Part shown: one piece after another, positions 45,880 to 56,084 of the stretch | Position numbering within the stretch: the stretch's first letter is position 1 | Layout: every line of letters begins with the position of its first letter | Assembly: GCF_902498195.1 (NCBI RefSeq) | Contig: NZ_CABVIY010000002.1 | Location: forward strand, 496,001 to 560,000 | Source: Pseudomonas fluorescens | GTDB taxonomy: Bacteria > Pseudomonadota > Gammaproteobacteria > Pseudomonadales > Pseudomonadaceae | Length of the DNA: 64,000 bases | Direction: 5' to 3' | Program-made: the position numbers and the translations under genes | Notes under the pieces: model-generated | Databases searched by the model: none | What the model was told of the DNA's origin: nothing | What the model saw: only the letters and a program-made list of their open reading frames with translations

Positions 45880-48140
45880 CCCCCGAGCAAATGCGCGACG
45901 CCTCTTTGCTGGAGCTGTTCAGCCTGGAAGCCGAAGCCCAGACCCAGGTGCTGAGCGCAGGCCTGTTGGCACTGGAGCGCGATCCGACCCAGGCCGATCA
46001 CCTCGAATCGTGCATGCGCGCGGCGCACTCGCTCAAGGGCGCGGCGCGGATCGTCGGGGTCGATGCCGGGGTCAGCGTGGCCCACGTCATGGAGGATTGC
46101 CTGGTCAGTGCCCAGGAAGGGCGACTGTACCTGCGCCCCGAACACATCGATGCCTTGCTGCAAGGCACTGATCTGCTGATGCGCATCGCCACGCCGGGCA
46201 GTGCGCCGGGGCCTGCGGACATCGAGGCCTATGTCGTGTTGATGGCGCGCCTGCTCGATCCGGCCGCCGTGGCGATACCTGCCACACCGGTGATGGCGGA
46301 ACTGCAACTCGAGGCGCCCGCACCCAAGGTCGAAGCGCTGCCGACGGAATCGGTGATGGCGCCGAAAAAGACCAGGCGCACCACCGAAAATGGCGAGCGC
46401 GTGTTGCGGGTCACCGCCGAGCGCCTGAACAGCCTGCTCGACCTGTCGAGCAAGTCCCTGGTGGAAACCCTGCGCCTCAAGCCGCACCTGGCCACCTTGC
46501 AGCGTCTCAAGCGCATTCAGAACAACAGCCTGCGGGCGCTGGAAAACCTCAACGTCCATCTCAAGGAACATGCCCTGAGCCTCGAAGCCCAGGAAGCCCT
46601 CGATGACGCGCGCCGGTTGCTGGCGGAATCCCAGCAAATGCTGGCCGAGAAAAACGCCGAACTGGACGAGTTCGCCTGGCAAGCCAGTCAGCGTGCCCAG
46701 GTGTTGTACGACACCGCCCTGGCCTGTCGCATGCGGCCGTTCGCCGATGTGTTGACCGGCCAGGTGCGGATGGTCCGTGACCTGGGCCGCAGCCTCGGTA
46801 AACAGGTGCGACTGGAAATCGAGGGCGAGAAAACCCAGGTCGACCGCGATGTCCTGGAAAAACTCGAAGCGCCCTTGACTCATTTGCTGCGCAATGCGGT
46901 CGATCACGGCATCGAGACCCCCGAGCAACGGCGGTTGGCCGGCAAGCCGGAGGAAGGGCTGATTCGCTTGCGCGCCTCCCATCAGGCCGGATTGCTGGTG
47001 CTGGAGCTTAGTGATGACGGCAATGGCGTCGATCTGGAGAAGGTCCGGCGCAGTATCGTCGAACGCCAATTGTCCCCGGCCGACACCGCTGCGCAGTTGA
47101 GCGAAGAAGAGTTGCTGACGTTCCTGTTCCTGCCGGGTTTCAGCCTGCGCGAGACCGTCACCGAAGTGTCGGGGCGCGGGGTCGGCCTGGACGCGGTGCA
47201 GCACATGGTCCGCCAGTTGCGTGGCGCGGTGGTGCTGGAGCAGACGGCGGGCGAGGGCAGTCGCTTCCACCTCGAAGTGCCGCTGACCCTGTCGGTGGTG
47301 CGCAGCCTGGTGGTGGAAGTCGGCGGCGAGGCCTATGCCTTTCCGCTGGCCCACATCGAGCGCATGTGCGACCTGGAACCGGCGGACATCGTCCAGGTCG
47401 AGGGGCGCCAGCATTTCTGGCATGAAGGCCGGCATGTCGGCCTGGTCGCCGCCACCCAGTTGCTACAACGCCCGGCGAGCCAGGGCAGCCAGCAAACCCT
47501 GAAAGTGGTGGTGATCCGCGAGCGCGATACGATTTATGGTGTGGCGGTCGAGCGCTTCATCGGTGAGCGAACCCTGGTGGTGCTGCCGCTGGATGAGCGC
47601 CTGGGCAAGGTGCAGGACATTTCCGCCGGGGCCTTGCTCGACGACGGCTCGGTGGTGTTGATCGTCGACGTCGAAGACATGCTGCGTTCGGTGGACAAGC
47701 TGCTCAACACCGGTCGCCTGGAGCGCATTGCGCGGCAAAACAGTCAGGCCGTCGAGGCGGCCCGCAAGCGAATCCTGGTGGTCGACGACTCCCTGACCGT
47801 GCGCGAACTGCAACGCAAGCTGTTGCTCAACCGCGGCTACGACGTGGCGGTGGCGGTCGACGGCATGGATGGCTGGAACGCCCTGCGCTCGGAGGATTTC
47901 GACTTGCTGATCACCGACATCGACATGCCGCGCATGGACGGCATCGAACTGGTGTCGTTGTTGCGCCGGGACAACCGCCTGCAATCGCTGCCGGTGATGG
48001 TGGTGTCCTACAAGGATCGCGAAGAGGACCGTCGTCGTGGACTGGACGCCGGAGCCGACTATTATCTAGCCAAGGCCAGTTTTCATGACGACGCCTTGCT
48101 TGATGCAGTGGTTGAGCTCATAGGAGGAGCGCGGGCATGA
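45876..48140 (+). CDS. wspE: WspE, hybrid CheA-type kinase with receiver domain
   Basis: 754 residues. The Hpt domain has His51 (AAHSLKGAARIVG). The dimerisation and HATPase domains follow, with N box LLRNAVDHGIE, DDGNGVDL and GRGVGLDAV. Then comes a CheW-like regulatory domain and a C-terminal receiver with phosphoacceptor Asp681 (DLLITDIDMPRMDG). It phosphorylates WspR, which makes c-di-GMP, and WspF, which resets the receptor. The stop overlaps the wspF ATG. Confidence 0.97.
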   Translation: MTPEQMRDASLLELFSLEAEAQTQVLSAGLLALERDPTQADHLESCMRAAHSLKGAARIVGVDAGVSVAHVMEDCLVSAQEGRLYLRPEHIDALLQGTDLLMRIATPGSAPGPADIEAYVVLMARLLDPAAVAIPATPVMAELQLEAPAPKVEALPTESVMAPKKTRRTTENGERVLRVTAERLNSLLDLSSKSLVETLRLKPHLATLQRLKRIQNNSLRALENLNVHLKEHALSLEAQEALDDARRLLAESQQMLAEKNAELDEFAWQASQRAQVLYDTALACRMRPFADVLTGQVRMVRDLGRSLGKQVRLEIEGEKTQVDRDVLEKLEAPLTHLLRNAVDHGIETPEQRRLAGKPEEGLIRLRASHQAGLLVLELSDDGNGVDLEKVRRSIVERQLSPADTAAQLSEEELLTFLFLPGFSLRETVTEVSGRGVGLDAVQHMVRQLRGAVVLEQTAGEGSRFHLEVPLTLSVVRSLVVEVGGEAYAFPLAHIERMCDLEPADIVQVEGRQHFWHEGRHVGLVAATQLLQRPASQGSQQTLKVVVIRERDTIYGVAVERFIGERTLVVLPLDERLGKVQDISAGALLDDGSVVLIVDVEDMLRSVDKLLNTGRLERIARQNSQAVEAARKRILVVDDSLTVRELQRKLLLNRGYDVAVAVDGMDGWNALRSEDFDLLITDIDMPRMDGIELVSLLRRDNRLQSLPVMVVSYKDREEDRRRGLDAGADYYLAKASFHDDALLDAVVELIGGARA

Positions 48141-49147
48141 AAATCGCAATCGTCAACGACATGCCCATGGCGGTGGAGGCCTTGCGCCGGGCGCTGGCCT
48201 ATGAGCCGGCGCACCAGGTGGTCTGGGTGGCCACCAACGGCAAGGAAGCGGTGCAAAAGTGTGCCGAACAGACGCCTGACCTGATCCTGATGGACCTGAT
48301 CATGCCGGTCATGGACGGGGTCGAAGCCACCCGCCGGATCATGGCCGAAACCCCCTGCGCCATCGTCATCGTCACCGTGGATCGCCAGCAGAACGTGCAC
48401 CGGGTGTTCGAAGCCATGGGCCACGGCGCCCTGGACGTGGTCGACACCCCGGCCCTCGGTGCCGGCAATGCCCAGGAAGCGGCCGCTCCGTTGCTGCGCA
48501 AAATCATGAACATCGGCTGGCTGATCGGCGACAAGGGCCATCGCGAGCGCCCGGTCCCCGGTCCGCTGCGCAGTTCGGGTTCGCGCCAGAGCCTGATCGC
48601 CATCGGTTCGTCCGCTGGCGGGCCGGCGGCGCTGGAAATCCTGCTCAAGGGATTGCCCCGGGATTTTTCACCGGCCATTGTGCTGGTGCAGCATGTCGAC
48701 CAGGTGTTCGCCGCCGGCATGGCCGAATGGCTGGGCAGCGCCAGCGGCCTGAACGTGCGCCTGGCCCAGGAAGGCGAGCCGCCGCAAAGCGGCACGGTGT
48801 TGCTGGCCGGCACCAATCACCACATCCGCTTGTTGAAAAACGGCACGCTGGCGTACACCGCCGAGCCGGTCAACGAAATCTATCGACCGTCGATCGACGT
48901 GTTTTTCGAGAGCGTGGCCAGTCACTGGAACGGTGATGCGGTCGGCGTTTTGCTCACCGGCATGGGGCGTGATGGCGCGCAGGGGCTTAAACTCATGCGC
49001 CAGCAGGGCTACCTGACCATCGCCCAAGACCAAAACAGCAGTGCGGTGTACGGCATGCCGAAAGCGGCCGCGGCCATCGACGCCGCCGTGGAAATACGCC
49101 CGCTGGAAAAGATAGCGCCACGATTGCTGGAGGTTTTCCCAAAATGA
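48137..49147 (+). CDS. wspF: WspF, CheB-type methylesterase
   Basis: 336 residues. A receiver domain with Asp53 (LILMDLIMPVMDG) is joined to a methylesterase domain with the Ser-His-Asp triad (IGSSAGGPA, VQHVDQVF, TGMGRDGAQG). It removes methyl groups from WspA and damps signalling. Loss of WspF activity gives the wrinkly-spreader state in P. fluorescens; here the frame and the active site are intact. Confidence 0.97.
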   Translation: MKIAIVNDMPMAVEALRRALAYEPAHQVVWVATNGKEAVQKCAEQTPDLILMDLIMPVMDGVEATRRIMAETPCAIVIVTVDRQQNVHRVFEAMGHGALDVVDTPALGAGNAQEAAAPLLRKIMNIGWLIGDKGHRERPVPGPLRSSGSRQSLIAIGSSAGGPAALEILLKGLPRDFSPAIVLVQHVDQVFAAGMAEWLGSASGLNVRLAQEGEPPQSGTVLLAGTNHHIRLLKNGTLAYTAEPVNEIYRPSIDVFFESVASHWNGDAVGVLLTGMGRDGAQGLKLMRQQGYLTIAQDQNSSAVYGMPKAAAAIDAAVEIRPLEKIAPRLLEVFPK

Positions 49148-49195
49148 CCACCGTTAGCAGCCATCCTGGCCCAGGCAGTTCTCAGGTGAACGCAC

Positions 49196-50197
49196 ATGAA
49201 TGAATTACAGCTCGACGACTTCAAGACTGACGAAAATGCCGCCATGGTGTTGTTGGTGGACGATCAGGCGATGATCGGCGAGGCCGTTCGACGCGGGTTG
49301 TCGAACGAAGAAAACATCGACTTCCATTTTTGCGCCGATCCGCACCAGGCCATTGCCCATGCGGTGCGCATCAAGCCGACGGTGATCCTGCAAGACCTGG
49401 TCATGCCGGGCCTCGACGGCCTGAGCCTGGTGCGCGAGTACCGCAACCACCCGGCGACCAAGGACATTCCGATCATCGTCCTGTCGACCAAGGAAGACCC
49501 GCTGATCAAGAGCGCGGCGTTCGCGGCCGGGGCCAACGATTACCTGGTGAAACTGCCGGACAACATCGAGCTGGTGGCGCGCATTCGCTATCACTCGCGC
49601 TCCTACATGACGCTGTTGCAGCGGGATGCGGCCTACCGCGCCTTGCGGGTCAGCCAGCAGCAACTGCTCGACACCAACCTGGTGCTGCAACGCCTGATGA
49701 ACTCCGACGGCCTGACCGGGCTGTCCAACCGCCGGCATTTCGACGAGTACATGGAGCTGGAATGGCGACGCTCGCTGCGTGAGCAAAGCCAGTTGTCGTT
49801 GCTGATGATCGATGTGGATTACTTCAAGACCTACAACGACACCTTCGGCCACCTGGAAGGCGACGAAGCCCTGCGCAAGGTGGCGGCGGCGATCCGTGAC
49901 GCCAGCGCCCGGCCTTCCGACCTGCCGGCGCGTTATGGCGGTGAAGAGTTCGCCCTGGTATTGCCCAACACCTCCCAGGGCGGTGCACGGCTGGTGGCGG
50001 AAAAACTGCGCATGACCGTGGAAGCCCTGAAGATCCCCCACATTTCGCCCACCGAAGGCTCGAGCCTGACCATCAGCATTGGCCTGGCGACCATCACCCC
50101 GACTGCCGGCAGCAATTGCCGGGAGTTGATCTCGGCGGCGGACAAGGGCTTGTACCTGGCCAAGCACAACGGGCGTAATCAGGTGGGGATCGGGTAA
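49196..50197 (+). CDS. wspR: WspR, diguanylate cyclase response regulator
   Basis: 333 residues. A receiver domain with Asp67 ([13 protein letters not shown]) is linked by a helical stalk to a GGDEF domain whose active site is GGEEF (248-252). The product-inhibition I-site RxxD is intact at 239-242 (RPSD), five residues before GGEEF. Once phosphorylated by WspE it makes c-di-GMP and promotes biofilm matrix production. It lies 48 bases after wspF as the last gene of the operon. Confidence 0.97.
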   Translation: MNELQLDDFKTDENAAMVLLVDDQAMIGEAVRRGLSNEENIDFHFCADPHQAIAHAVRIKPTVILQDLVMPGLDGLSLVREYRNHPATKDIPIIVLSTKEDPLIKSAAFAAGANDYLVKLPDNIELVARIRYHSRSYMTLLQRDAAYRALRVSQQQLLDTNLVLQRLMNSDGLTGLSNRRHFDEYMELEWRRSLREQSQLSLLMIDVDYFKTYNDTFGHLEGDEALRKVAAAIRDASARPSDLPARYGGEEFALVLPNTSQGGARLVAEKLRMTVEALKIPHISPTEGSSLTISIGLATITPTAGSNCRELISAADKGLYLAKHNGRNQVGIG

Positions 50198-50212
50198 ACG
50201 ACGCGTCACCCT

Positions 50213-50299
50213 GTGGGAGCGGGCTTGCTCGCGAAAGCGGGGTGTCAGTCGACACACTTTTGAATGGCGCACCGCTTTCGCGAGCAAGCCCGCTCCCAC
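50213..50299. repeat. REPIN after wspR
   Basis: Standard arms about 40 bases apart, 15 bases after the wspR stop; it marks the end of the wsp operon. Confidence 0.92.
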
Positions 50300-50426
50300 A
50301 GTTGCTCTCCACCGATGCAAAGTCCGTGTGCGAACACCGCCTTTTCGGCCAGGCGGACTGCCGTTTCCGGCCGTTTGCCGTTATACTCGCCGGCTTTCAA
50401 AAGTTCGCCAACGAGTGCTGCCCGCC

Positions 50427-51522
50427 ATGGAAATCAACCCGATCCTGAACACCATCAAGGACCTGTCCGAGCGCTCCGAAACTATTCGGGGGTATCTTTG
50501 ACTACGATCAAAAGCATGAGCGTCTGACCGAAGTCAATCGCGAGCTTGAAGATCCGAGTGTCTGGAACAAGCCTGAATACGCCCAGGAACTGGGCCGCGA
50601 GCGCTCTGCGCTGGCACAGATCGTCGAGACCCTGGACGAATTGAACAGTGGTCTGGCCGACTGCCGCGACCTGCTGGACATGGCCGTGGAAGAGAACGAC
50701 GAAGGCGCAGTGGGCGATGTCGTCGCCGAGCTGGCCCGTCTCGAGGCCAACCTGGCCAAGCTGGAATTCCGTCGCATGTTCAGCCATGAAATGGACCCGA
50801 ACAACGCCTACCTGGACATCCAGGCCGGCTCCGGCGGCACCGAGGCCCAGGACTGGGCCAACATCCTGCTGCGCATGTACCTGCGCTGGGCTGACAAACG
50901 CGGTTTCGAAGCGACCATCATGGAGCTGTCGGCCGGTGAAGTCGCCGGGATCAAGGGCGCCACCGTGCACATCAAGGGCGAATACGCCTTTGGCTGGCTG
51001 CGGACCGAGATCGGCGTGCACCGCCTGGTGCGCAAGAGCCCGTTCGACTCCGGCAACCGCCGCCACACGTCATTCTCCGCTGTGTTCGTCTCGCCAGAGA
51101 TTGATGACAAGGTGGAAATCGAGATCAACCCGGCGGACCTGCGGATCGACACGTATCGTTCCTCCGGTGCCGGTGGTCAGCACGTCAACACCACCGACTC
51201 GGCCGTACGTATCACCCACGTACCGACCAACACCGTGGTCAGCTGCCAGAACGAACGTTCCCAGCACGCCAACAAGGACACCGCCATGAAAATGCTGCGG
51301 GCCAAGTTGTACGAGCAGGAAATGCAGAAGCGCAACGCCGCTTCCCAGGCCCTGGAAGACACCAAGTCGGACATCGGCTGGGGTCACCAGATCCGTTCGT
51401 ACGTGCTCGATGCGTCGCGGATCAAGGATCTGCGCACCAACATCGAACGCAGCGACTGCGACAAGGTGCTCGACGGCGACATCGACGAATACCTGGAAGC
51501 CAGCCTGAAGTCCGGGCTGTAA
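50427..51522 (+). CDS. prfB: Peptide chain release factor 2, with programmed +1 frameshift
   Basis: The gene is read as 50427-50498 joined to 50500-51522, giving 364 residues. The first 24 codons end at an in-frame TGA (50499-50501); a +1 shift at CTT lets translation continue as GAC TAC GAT. RF2 recognises UGA and UAA stop codons. The stop-codon tripeptide SPF ([12 protein letters not shown]) and the catalytic GGQ (SGAGGQHVN) are present. The shift couples RF2 level to its own need. A TATACT at 50382-50387 could be the -10 box. lysS follows, as in many bacteria. Confidence 0.97.
50487..50502 (+). promoter_or_regulatory. prfB: prfB recoding site
   Basis: CGGGGGTATCTTTGAC contains the internal Shine-Dalgarno-like GGGGG three bases before the slippery CTT, followed by TGA and C. 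It differs from the classic E. coli site at a single base. Confidence 0.95.
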
Positions 51523-51557
51523 ATGATGCAACACCGGATCGCCCGTAACTCCGCGAT

Positions 51558-51603
51558 CCCTGTAGGAGCCAGCCCGCTGGCGATCCCCGGCCGCAGGCCG
51601 GGG
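51558..51603. repeat. Short palindromic element between prfB and lysS
   Basis: A tgtaggagccagcccgctggcga segment is followed by a perfect 8-bp hairpin with a three-base loop (ccccggcc-gca-ggccgggg, 51585-51603). It looks like another, shorter extragenic repeat family and could affect prfB-lysS transcript processing. Confidence 0.6.
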
Positions 51604-51634
51604 GCAACGAACCCGTGATGGAATATTTAAAGAC

Positions 51635-53137
51635 ATGAGCGACCTAGAACTCGATCCGCAAGCCCTGCAACAGGAAGAAAACTCCCTGATCGCCCTGCGC
51701 AAGGAAAAGCTTGCTGCCGAGCGCGCCAAGGGCAACGCCTTCCCGAACGACTTCCGCCGCGAAAACTACTGCGATGCACTGCAGAAACAGTACGCGGACA
51801 AGACCAAGGAAGAGCTGGCAGAGGCTGCAATTCCGGTCAAGGTTGCCGGTCGCATCATGCTCAACCGTGGCTCGTTCATGGTGATCCAGGACATGACCGG
51901 TCGCATCCAGGTCTACGTCAACCGCAAGACCCTGTCCGAAGAAACCCTGGCCGCGGTGAAAACCTGGGACATGGGCGACATCATTGCCGCCGAAGGCACC
52001 CTGGCCCGTTCCGGCAAGGGCGACCTGTACGTTGAAATGACCAACGTGCGCCTGCTGACCAAATCCCTGCGCCCGCTGCCGGACAAGCACCACGGCCTGA
52101 CCGACACCGAGCAGCGCTACCGCCAGCGCTACGTTGACCTGATCGTCAACGAAGACGTGCGCCAGACCTTCCGCGTGCGTTCGCAAGTCATCGCCCACAT
52201 CCGCAGCTTCCTGATGAAGCGTGACTTCCTGGAAGTGGAAACGCCGATGCTGCAAACCATTCCGGGTGGCGCGGCCGCCAAGCCGTTCGAAACCCACCAC
52301 AATGCGCTGGACATGGAAATGTTCCTGCGTATCGCGCCGGAGCTGTACCTCAAGCGCCTGGTGGTCGGTGGCTTCGAGAAAGTGTTCGAGATCAACCGCA
52401 ACTTCCGTAACGAAGGCGTTTCGACCCGTCACAACCCTGAATTCACCATGTTGGAGTTCTACCAGGCCTACGCCGACTACGAAGACAACATGGACCTGAC
52501 CGAAGAGCTGTTCCGTGAACTGGCGCAGCTGGTACTGGGCAGCACCGACGTGCCTTACGGCGACAAGGTGTTCCACTTCGGCGAGCCGTTCGTGCGCCTG
52601 TCGGTGTTCGACTCGATCCTCAAGTACAACCCCGAGCTGACCGCCGATGACCTGAACGACATCGACAAGGCCCGTGACATCGCCAAGAAGGCCGGCGCCA
52701 AGGTGCTGGGCTTCGAAGGCCTGGGCAAGCTGCAAGTGATGATTTTCGAAGAACTGGTCGAGCACAAGCTGGAGCAGCCGCACTTCATCACCCAGTACCC
52801 GTTCGAAGTGTCGCCGCTGGCCCGTCGCAACGACGACAACCCGAACGTCACCGACCGTTTCGAACTGTTCATCGGTGGTCGTGAAATCGCCAACGCCTAC
52901 TCCGAGCTGAACGACGCGGAAGACCAGGCCGAGCGCTTCATGGCGCAGGTGGCCGACAAGGACGCCGGCGACGACGAAGCCATGCACTATGACGCCGACT
53001 TCGTCCGCGCGCTGGAGTACGGCATGCCGCCAACGGCGGGTGAAGGCATCGGCATCGACCGCCTGGTGATGTTGCTGACCAACTCACCGTCGATCCGCGA
53101 CGTGATCCTGTTCCCGCACATGCGACCGCAAGCTTAA
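51635..53137 (+). CDS. lysS: Lysyl-tRNA synthetase, class II
   Basis: 500 residues. An N-terminal OB-fold anticodon-binding domain ([20 protein letters not shown]) precedes the class II catalytic core, with motif 2 around [21 protein letters not shown] and motif 3 [13 protein letters not shown]. It charges tRNA-Lys in the cytoplasm. It follows prfB by 112 bases and ends at a strong terminator. Confidence 0.97.
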   Translation: MSDLELDPQALQQEENSLIALRKEKLAAERAKGNAFPNDFRRENYCDALQKQYADKTKEELAEAAIPVKVAGRIMLNRGSFMVIQDMTGRIQVYVNRKTLSEETLAAVKTWDMGDIIAAEGTLARSGKGDLYVEMTNVRLLTKSLRPLPDKHHGLTDTEQRYRQRYVDLIVNEDVRQTFRVRSQVIAHIRSFLMKRDFLEVETPMLQTIPGGAAAKPFETHHNALDMEMFLRIAPELYLKRLVVGGFEKVFEINRNFRNEGVSTRHNPEFTMLEFYQAYADYEDNMDLTEELFRELAQLVLGSTDVPYGDKVFHFGEPFVRLSVFDSILKYNPELTADDLNDIDKARDIAKKAGAKVLGFEGLGKLQVMIFEELVEHKLEQPHFITQYPFEVSPLARRNDDNPNVTDRFELFIGGREIANAYSELNDAEDQAERFMAQVADKDAGDDEAMHYDADFVRALEYGMPPTAGEGIGIDRLVMLLTNSPSIRDVILFPHMRPQA

Positions 53138-53148
53138 GTGTTCCAATA

Positions 53149-53178
53149 AAAAAACCGCCTGAATTGGCGGTTTTTTAT
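53149..53178 (+). terminator. Intrinsic terminator after lysS
   Basis: aaccgcc-tgaatt-ggcggtt is flanked by an A run and followed by TTTTTTATT, a classic intrinsic terminator 12 bases after the stop. Confidence 0.93.
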
Positions 53179-53239
53179 TGCCTGTCTGGTACAAACGTAT
53201 CAAATAGTTACTTTTGAAGTAGAGAGAGGAGTTCCTGTC

Positions 53240-53956
53240 GTGAACCGTGCAATGGCTCAAGAAGGTGCAGCGGGTATCGCCACTGCGGTCGCTGAAAGTG
53301 TTCAGTACCAGGGTCGCAAGGCCAGCCGGCAGGGCAGTGAGCAGCGTCGCCAGGACATTCTCGATGCCGCGATGCGCATTGTCGTGCGCGAGGGTGTGCG
53401 CGCGGTGCGCCACCGGGCAGTGGCCGCCGAGGCCAATGTGCCGCTATCGGCGACCACCTACTACTTCAAGGATATTGATGACCTGCTCACCGATACCTTC
53501 GCTCAATACGTGGAGCGCAGCGCGGCCTACATGGCCAAGCTGTGGGATAACAACCAGGGCCTGCTGCGGGACATGATCGCCAGCGGCGACGGCAGTCCCG
53601 AGGCGCGCTCGCACCTGGCGGACGAAATTGCGCGGCTGATGGCCGACTATGTCCACCGGCAACTGGTTACCCGTCGCGAGCACCTGATGGCCGAGCAGGC
53701 GTTCCGCCAGGAAGCGCTGCTGAACCCGCGCCTCGCCGAGTTGGTGCGCTCGCATCAGCAAATCCTTTTGCAGGGCTCCTGCCAGCTTTTCCAGGTATTG
53801 GGTTCGCGCGAGCCGCAACAGGATGCCAAAGTGTTGACGGCTATAATCGGACGGATGGAATATCAGGGCCTGCTCAACGACGCCGAGCCAATCGCCGAAG
53901 CGGAAATGCTCGGCATACTTACGCGTTATATGCATTTGGTGCTGGCTTCGGTATAA
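53240..53956 (+). CDS. TetR-family transcriptional regulator
   Basis: 238 residues from a GTG at 53240, with aggag upstream. The helix-turn-helix lies at about residues 35-80 (RQDILDAAMRIVVREGVRAV, then VPLSATTYYFKDIDDLL). The C-terminal ligand domain is not assignable. The gene is monocistronic, between the lysS terminator and a REPIN, so its target is unknown. Confidence 0.92.
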   Translation: MNRAMAQEGAAGIATAVAESVQYQGRKASRQGSEQRRQDILDAAMRIVVREGVRAVRHRAVAAEANVPLSATTYYFKDIDDLLTDTFAQYVERSAAYMAKLWDNNQGLLRDMIASGDGSPEARSHLADEIARLMADYVHRQLVTRREHLMAEQAFRQEALLNPRLAELVRSHQQILLQGSCQLFQVLGSREPQQDAKVLTAIIGRMEYQGLLNDAEPIAEAEMLGILTRYMHLVLASV

Positions 53957-53966
53957 CGCGATCCCT

Positions 53967-54049
53967 GTAGGAGCTGCCGCAGGCTGCGATCTTTTGATCT
54001 TGTTTTAAAGAATCAAAGTCAAAAGATCGCAGCCTGCGGCAGCTCCTAC
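53967..54049. repeat. REPIN, aggagctgccgcaggctgcgatc type
   Basis: Long inverted arms (tgtaggagctgccgcaggct... with ...agcctgcggcagctcctaca) extend through gatctttt / aaaagatc, between the TetR gene and the lipoprotein gene. Confidence 0.92.
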
Positions 54050-54080
54050 AAAGGCGGTGTCATCCTCAAGGGAGTGTTGA

Positions 54081-54635
54081 ATGAAAGCCTGGCGTGTCGT
54101 AGTGATCGCCTTGTCGTGCCTGCTGCTCAGTGGCTGCCTGGTGACCTTCAAGGCGCCGCTGTCCACCAGCGAGCCCGCGCCCAAAGGGCTGCTCGGCAAA
54201 TGGACCAGCACCAACGCCTGGGGTGAGCCGCTCAACCTGGAACTGACGCGGGTCGGCGACAATCGCTATCAGGCCGTCAGCTATTTCAGGGACAAGCCCA
54301 GGGAGCGCGAAGCCTATCCCTTCACGGTGTCGCGCCACGGCAACCGCTGGTACCTGTCGGCGAAAGTGCCGGCCCAGTTCGGCGGCCATTTCACCATTGC
54401 CGGCTTCGAACTCACCGACCAGCGTGAGCTGGTGGTGTACAACCTCGACCTCGAGCAAATCAAGCAGGCGCTGGGGCAGAAAGCCCTCAGTGGCGAAGGC
54501 TTCCAGACCGACGACGGCGAAGGCGTGTTGATCGACAGCAACATGGACCAGGTGTCCGCCTACCTCGACGATCCCGCCAACTCCGATGTCTTCGTCGAAG
54601 CGGTTCGCTACCAGCGCCAGGCCAAAGCCCAATAA
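54081..54635 (+). CDS. Hypothetical lipoprotein
   Basis: 184 residues. A lipoprotein signal with lipobox LLSGC (Cys19-Cys20 region of MKAWRVVVIALSCLLLSGC) predicts an envelope location. The mature part (WTSTNAWGEPLNLELTRVGDN onward) is beta-rich and has no recognised domain. A caaggga ribosome site precedes the ATG. The DUF1704 gene follows after 26 bases, so the two may be co-transcribed. Confidence 0.88.
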   Translation: MKAWRVVVIALSCLLLSGCLVTFKAPLSTSEPAPKGLLGKWTSTNAWGEPLNLELTRVGDNRYQAVSYFRDKPREREAYPFTVSRHGNRWYLSAKVPAQFGGHFTIAGFELTDQRELVVYNLDLEQIKQALGQKALSGEGFQTDDGEGVLIDSNMDQVSAYLDDPANSDVFVEAVRYQRQAKAQ

Positions 54636-54661
54636 TCAACAGGTTTCAACAGGAGTTTCCG

Positions 54662-55939
54662 GTGGACGATTACCAGCAGTCGATACGCATTCTGTCCGAT
54701 CGCATTGTGCTGGCGCAGACGCCGATCCGCGTCCTCGACGCGGTCAAATGGGATGACAACATCCGCAAGGGCTTCCTCAAGGCCAAGGGCAAGGAAATGC
54801 CGGCGGTGGACCGCGACTACTACCTCAACCGCCCGCTGTCCTTCGATTCCAGCAAGGTGAAGCTGGAATTCCAGAACATCGAGCGCGACATCACCCGCCA
54901 GCTCGGCCAGTTCAACCCGGTCGGCCAGATCATGCGCCGCATGTGCAAGGAATACCGGATGGTGGTGCGCATGCTCGAAGCGCGCGGCACCGAGGATTTC
55001 GGCCTGATCTCCCAGGAGCTGTACGGCGCCGCCTCCGACGCGTTCCACGCCGGCGACCCGACGCTGTCCGACCTGGGCCTGATGCTGTCCGACTACCTGA
55101 ACAACATCGACGGCCGTGGCGACCTCAAGGACGAACCGAAAATCCTCACCGCCAAGGACGCCGTCAGCATGTTGCAACTGCGGCTGAGCAAGGTGTTCGG
55201 CGAGGCCGAGGAAACCATCCGGGTGTTCGAGTCCGACGGGATCGTTGCCGATGCGGCGGCCGGCGCCGACTACATCAAGATCCGCAGCGATGCGATGTTC
55301 AACGAGCGTGACGTGCGCGCCCTGGAAGTCCATGAAGGCCTGGTGCACGTCGGCACCACCCTCAACGGCCTGAACCAGCCCATCTGCACCTTCCTGTCCA
55401 AGGGCCCGCCCTCGTCGACGGTGACGCAGGAAGGCCTGGCGATCCTGATGGAAATCATCACCTTCGCCTCCTACCCCAGCCGCCTGCGCAAATTGACCAA
55501 CCGCACGCGCGCCATCCACATGGTGGAGGAGGGCGCCGACTTCCTGCAGGTGTTCGAGTTCTTCCGCGAACAGGGTTTCGAAATGCCCGAGAGCTACAGC
55601 AACACCAGCCGCGTTTTCCGTGGCTCGACGCCGACCGGTCTGCCTTTTACCAAAGACTTGTCCTACCTCAAGGGCTTCATCATGATTTACAACTATATTC
55701 AGCTGGCCGTGCGCAAGGGCAAGCTGGAGCAGATACCGCTGCTGTTTTGCGGCAAGACCACCCTGGAAGACATGCGCACCTTGCGCCAGCTGGTGGACGA
55801 AGGGCTGGTGGTGCCGCCCAAGTACCTGCCGGAACAGTTCCGCGACATGAACGCCTTGTCGGCGTGGATGTGCTTCTCCAACTTCCTGAATCACCTGAGC
55901 CTGGACCGGATCGAGGCGGATTACTCCAACATCCTGTAG
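54662..55939 (+). CDS. DUF1704 (QEGLA-motif) putative metallopeptidase-like protein
   Basis: 425 residues from a GTG start, with caggag upstream. It matches the family named for flavohemoglobin expression-modulating QEGLA proteins. The family motif is at 256-260 (QEGLA), and an HExxxH motif lies at 224-229 (HEGLVH). This HExxxH arrangement is shared with the eukaryotic MATCAP tyrosine carboxypeptidases, so a zinc peptidase role is possible, but no bacterial substrate is known to me. It follows a lipoprotein gene and precedes a REPIN. Confidence 0.85.
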   Translation: MDDYQQSIRILSDRIVLAQTPIRVLDAVKWDDNIRKGFLKAKGKEMPAVDRDYYLNRPLSFDSSKVKLEFQNIERDITRQLGQFNPVGQIMRRMCKEYRMVVRMLEARGTEDFGLISQELYGAASDAFHAGDPTLSDLGLMLSDYLNNIDGRGDLKDEPKILTAKDAVSMLQLRLSKVFGEAEETIRVFESDGIVADAAAGADYIKIRSDAMFNERDVRALEVHEGLVHVGTTLNGLNQPICTFLSKGPPSSTVTQEGLAILMEIITFASYPSRLRKLTNRTRAIHMVEEGADFLQVFEFFREQGFEMPESYSNTSRVFRGSTPTGLPFTKDLSYLKGFIMIYNYIQLAVRKGKLEQIPLLFCGKTTLEDMRTLRQLVDEGLVVPPKYLPEQFRDMNALSAWMCFSNFLNHLSLDRIEADYSNIL

Positions 55940-55954
55940 CGACATCGACCCAAT

Positions 55955-56041
55955 GTGGGAGCGGGCTTGCTCGCGAATGCGGTCTAACATTCAACCTCTT
56001 CGTTGTCTGACACACCGCTTTCGCGACAAGCCCGCTCCCAC
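55955..56041. repeat. REPIN with a one-base deletion in the right arm
   Basis: The left arm is standard; the right arm reads ttcgcga-caagcccgctcccac, missing one g. It lies between the DUF1704 and hydrolase genes. Confidence 0.92.
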
Positions 56042-56084
56042 AGGGATCTGTACTACCAGGCCCACCTTTGCGAGGTTTCAACGG

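Noticed and set aside
50427..50501. Short open frame ending in TGA at the start of prfB, as a pseudogene or sequencing error
   Set aside because: The stop lies in a near-canonical RF2 recoding site, so it is a programmed frameshift.
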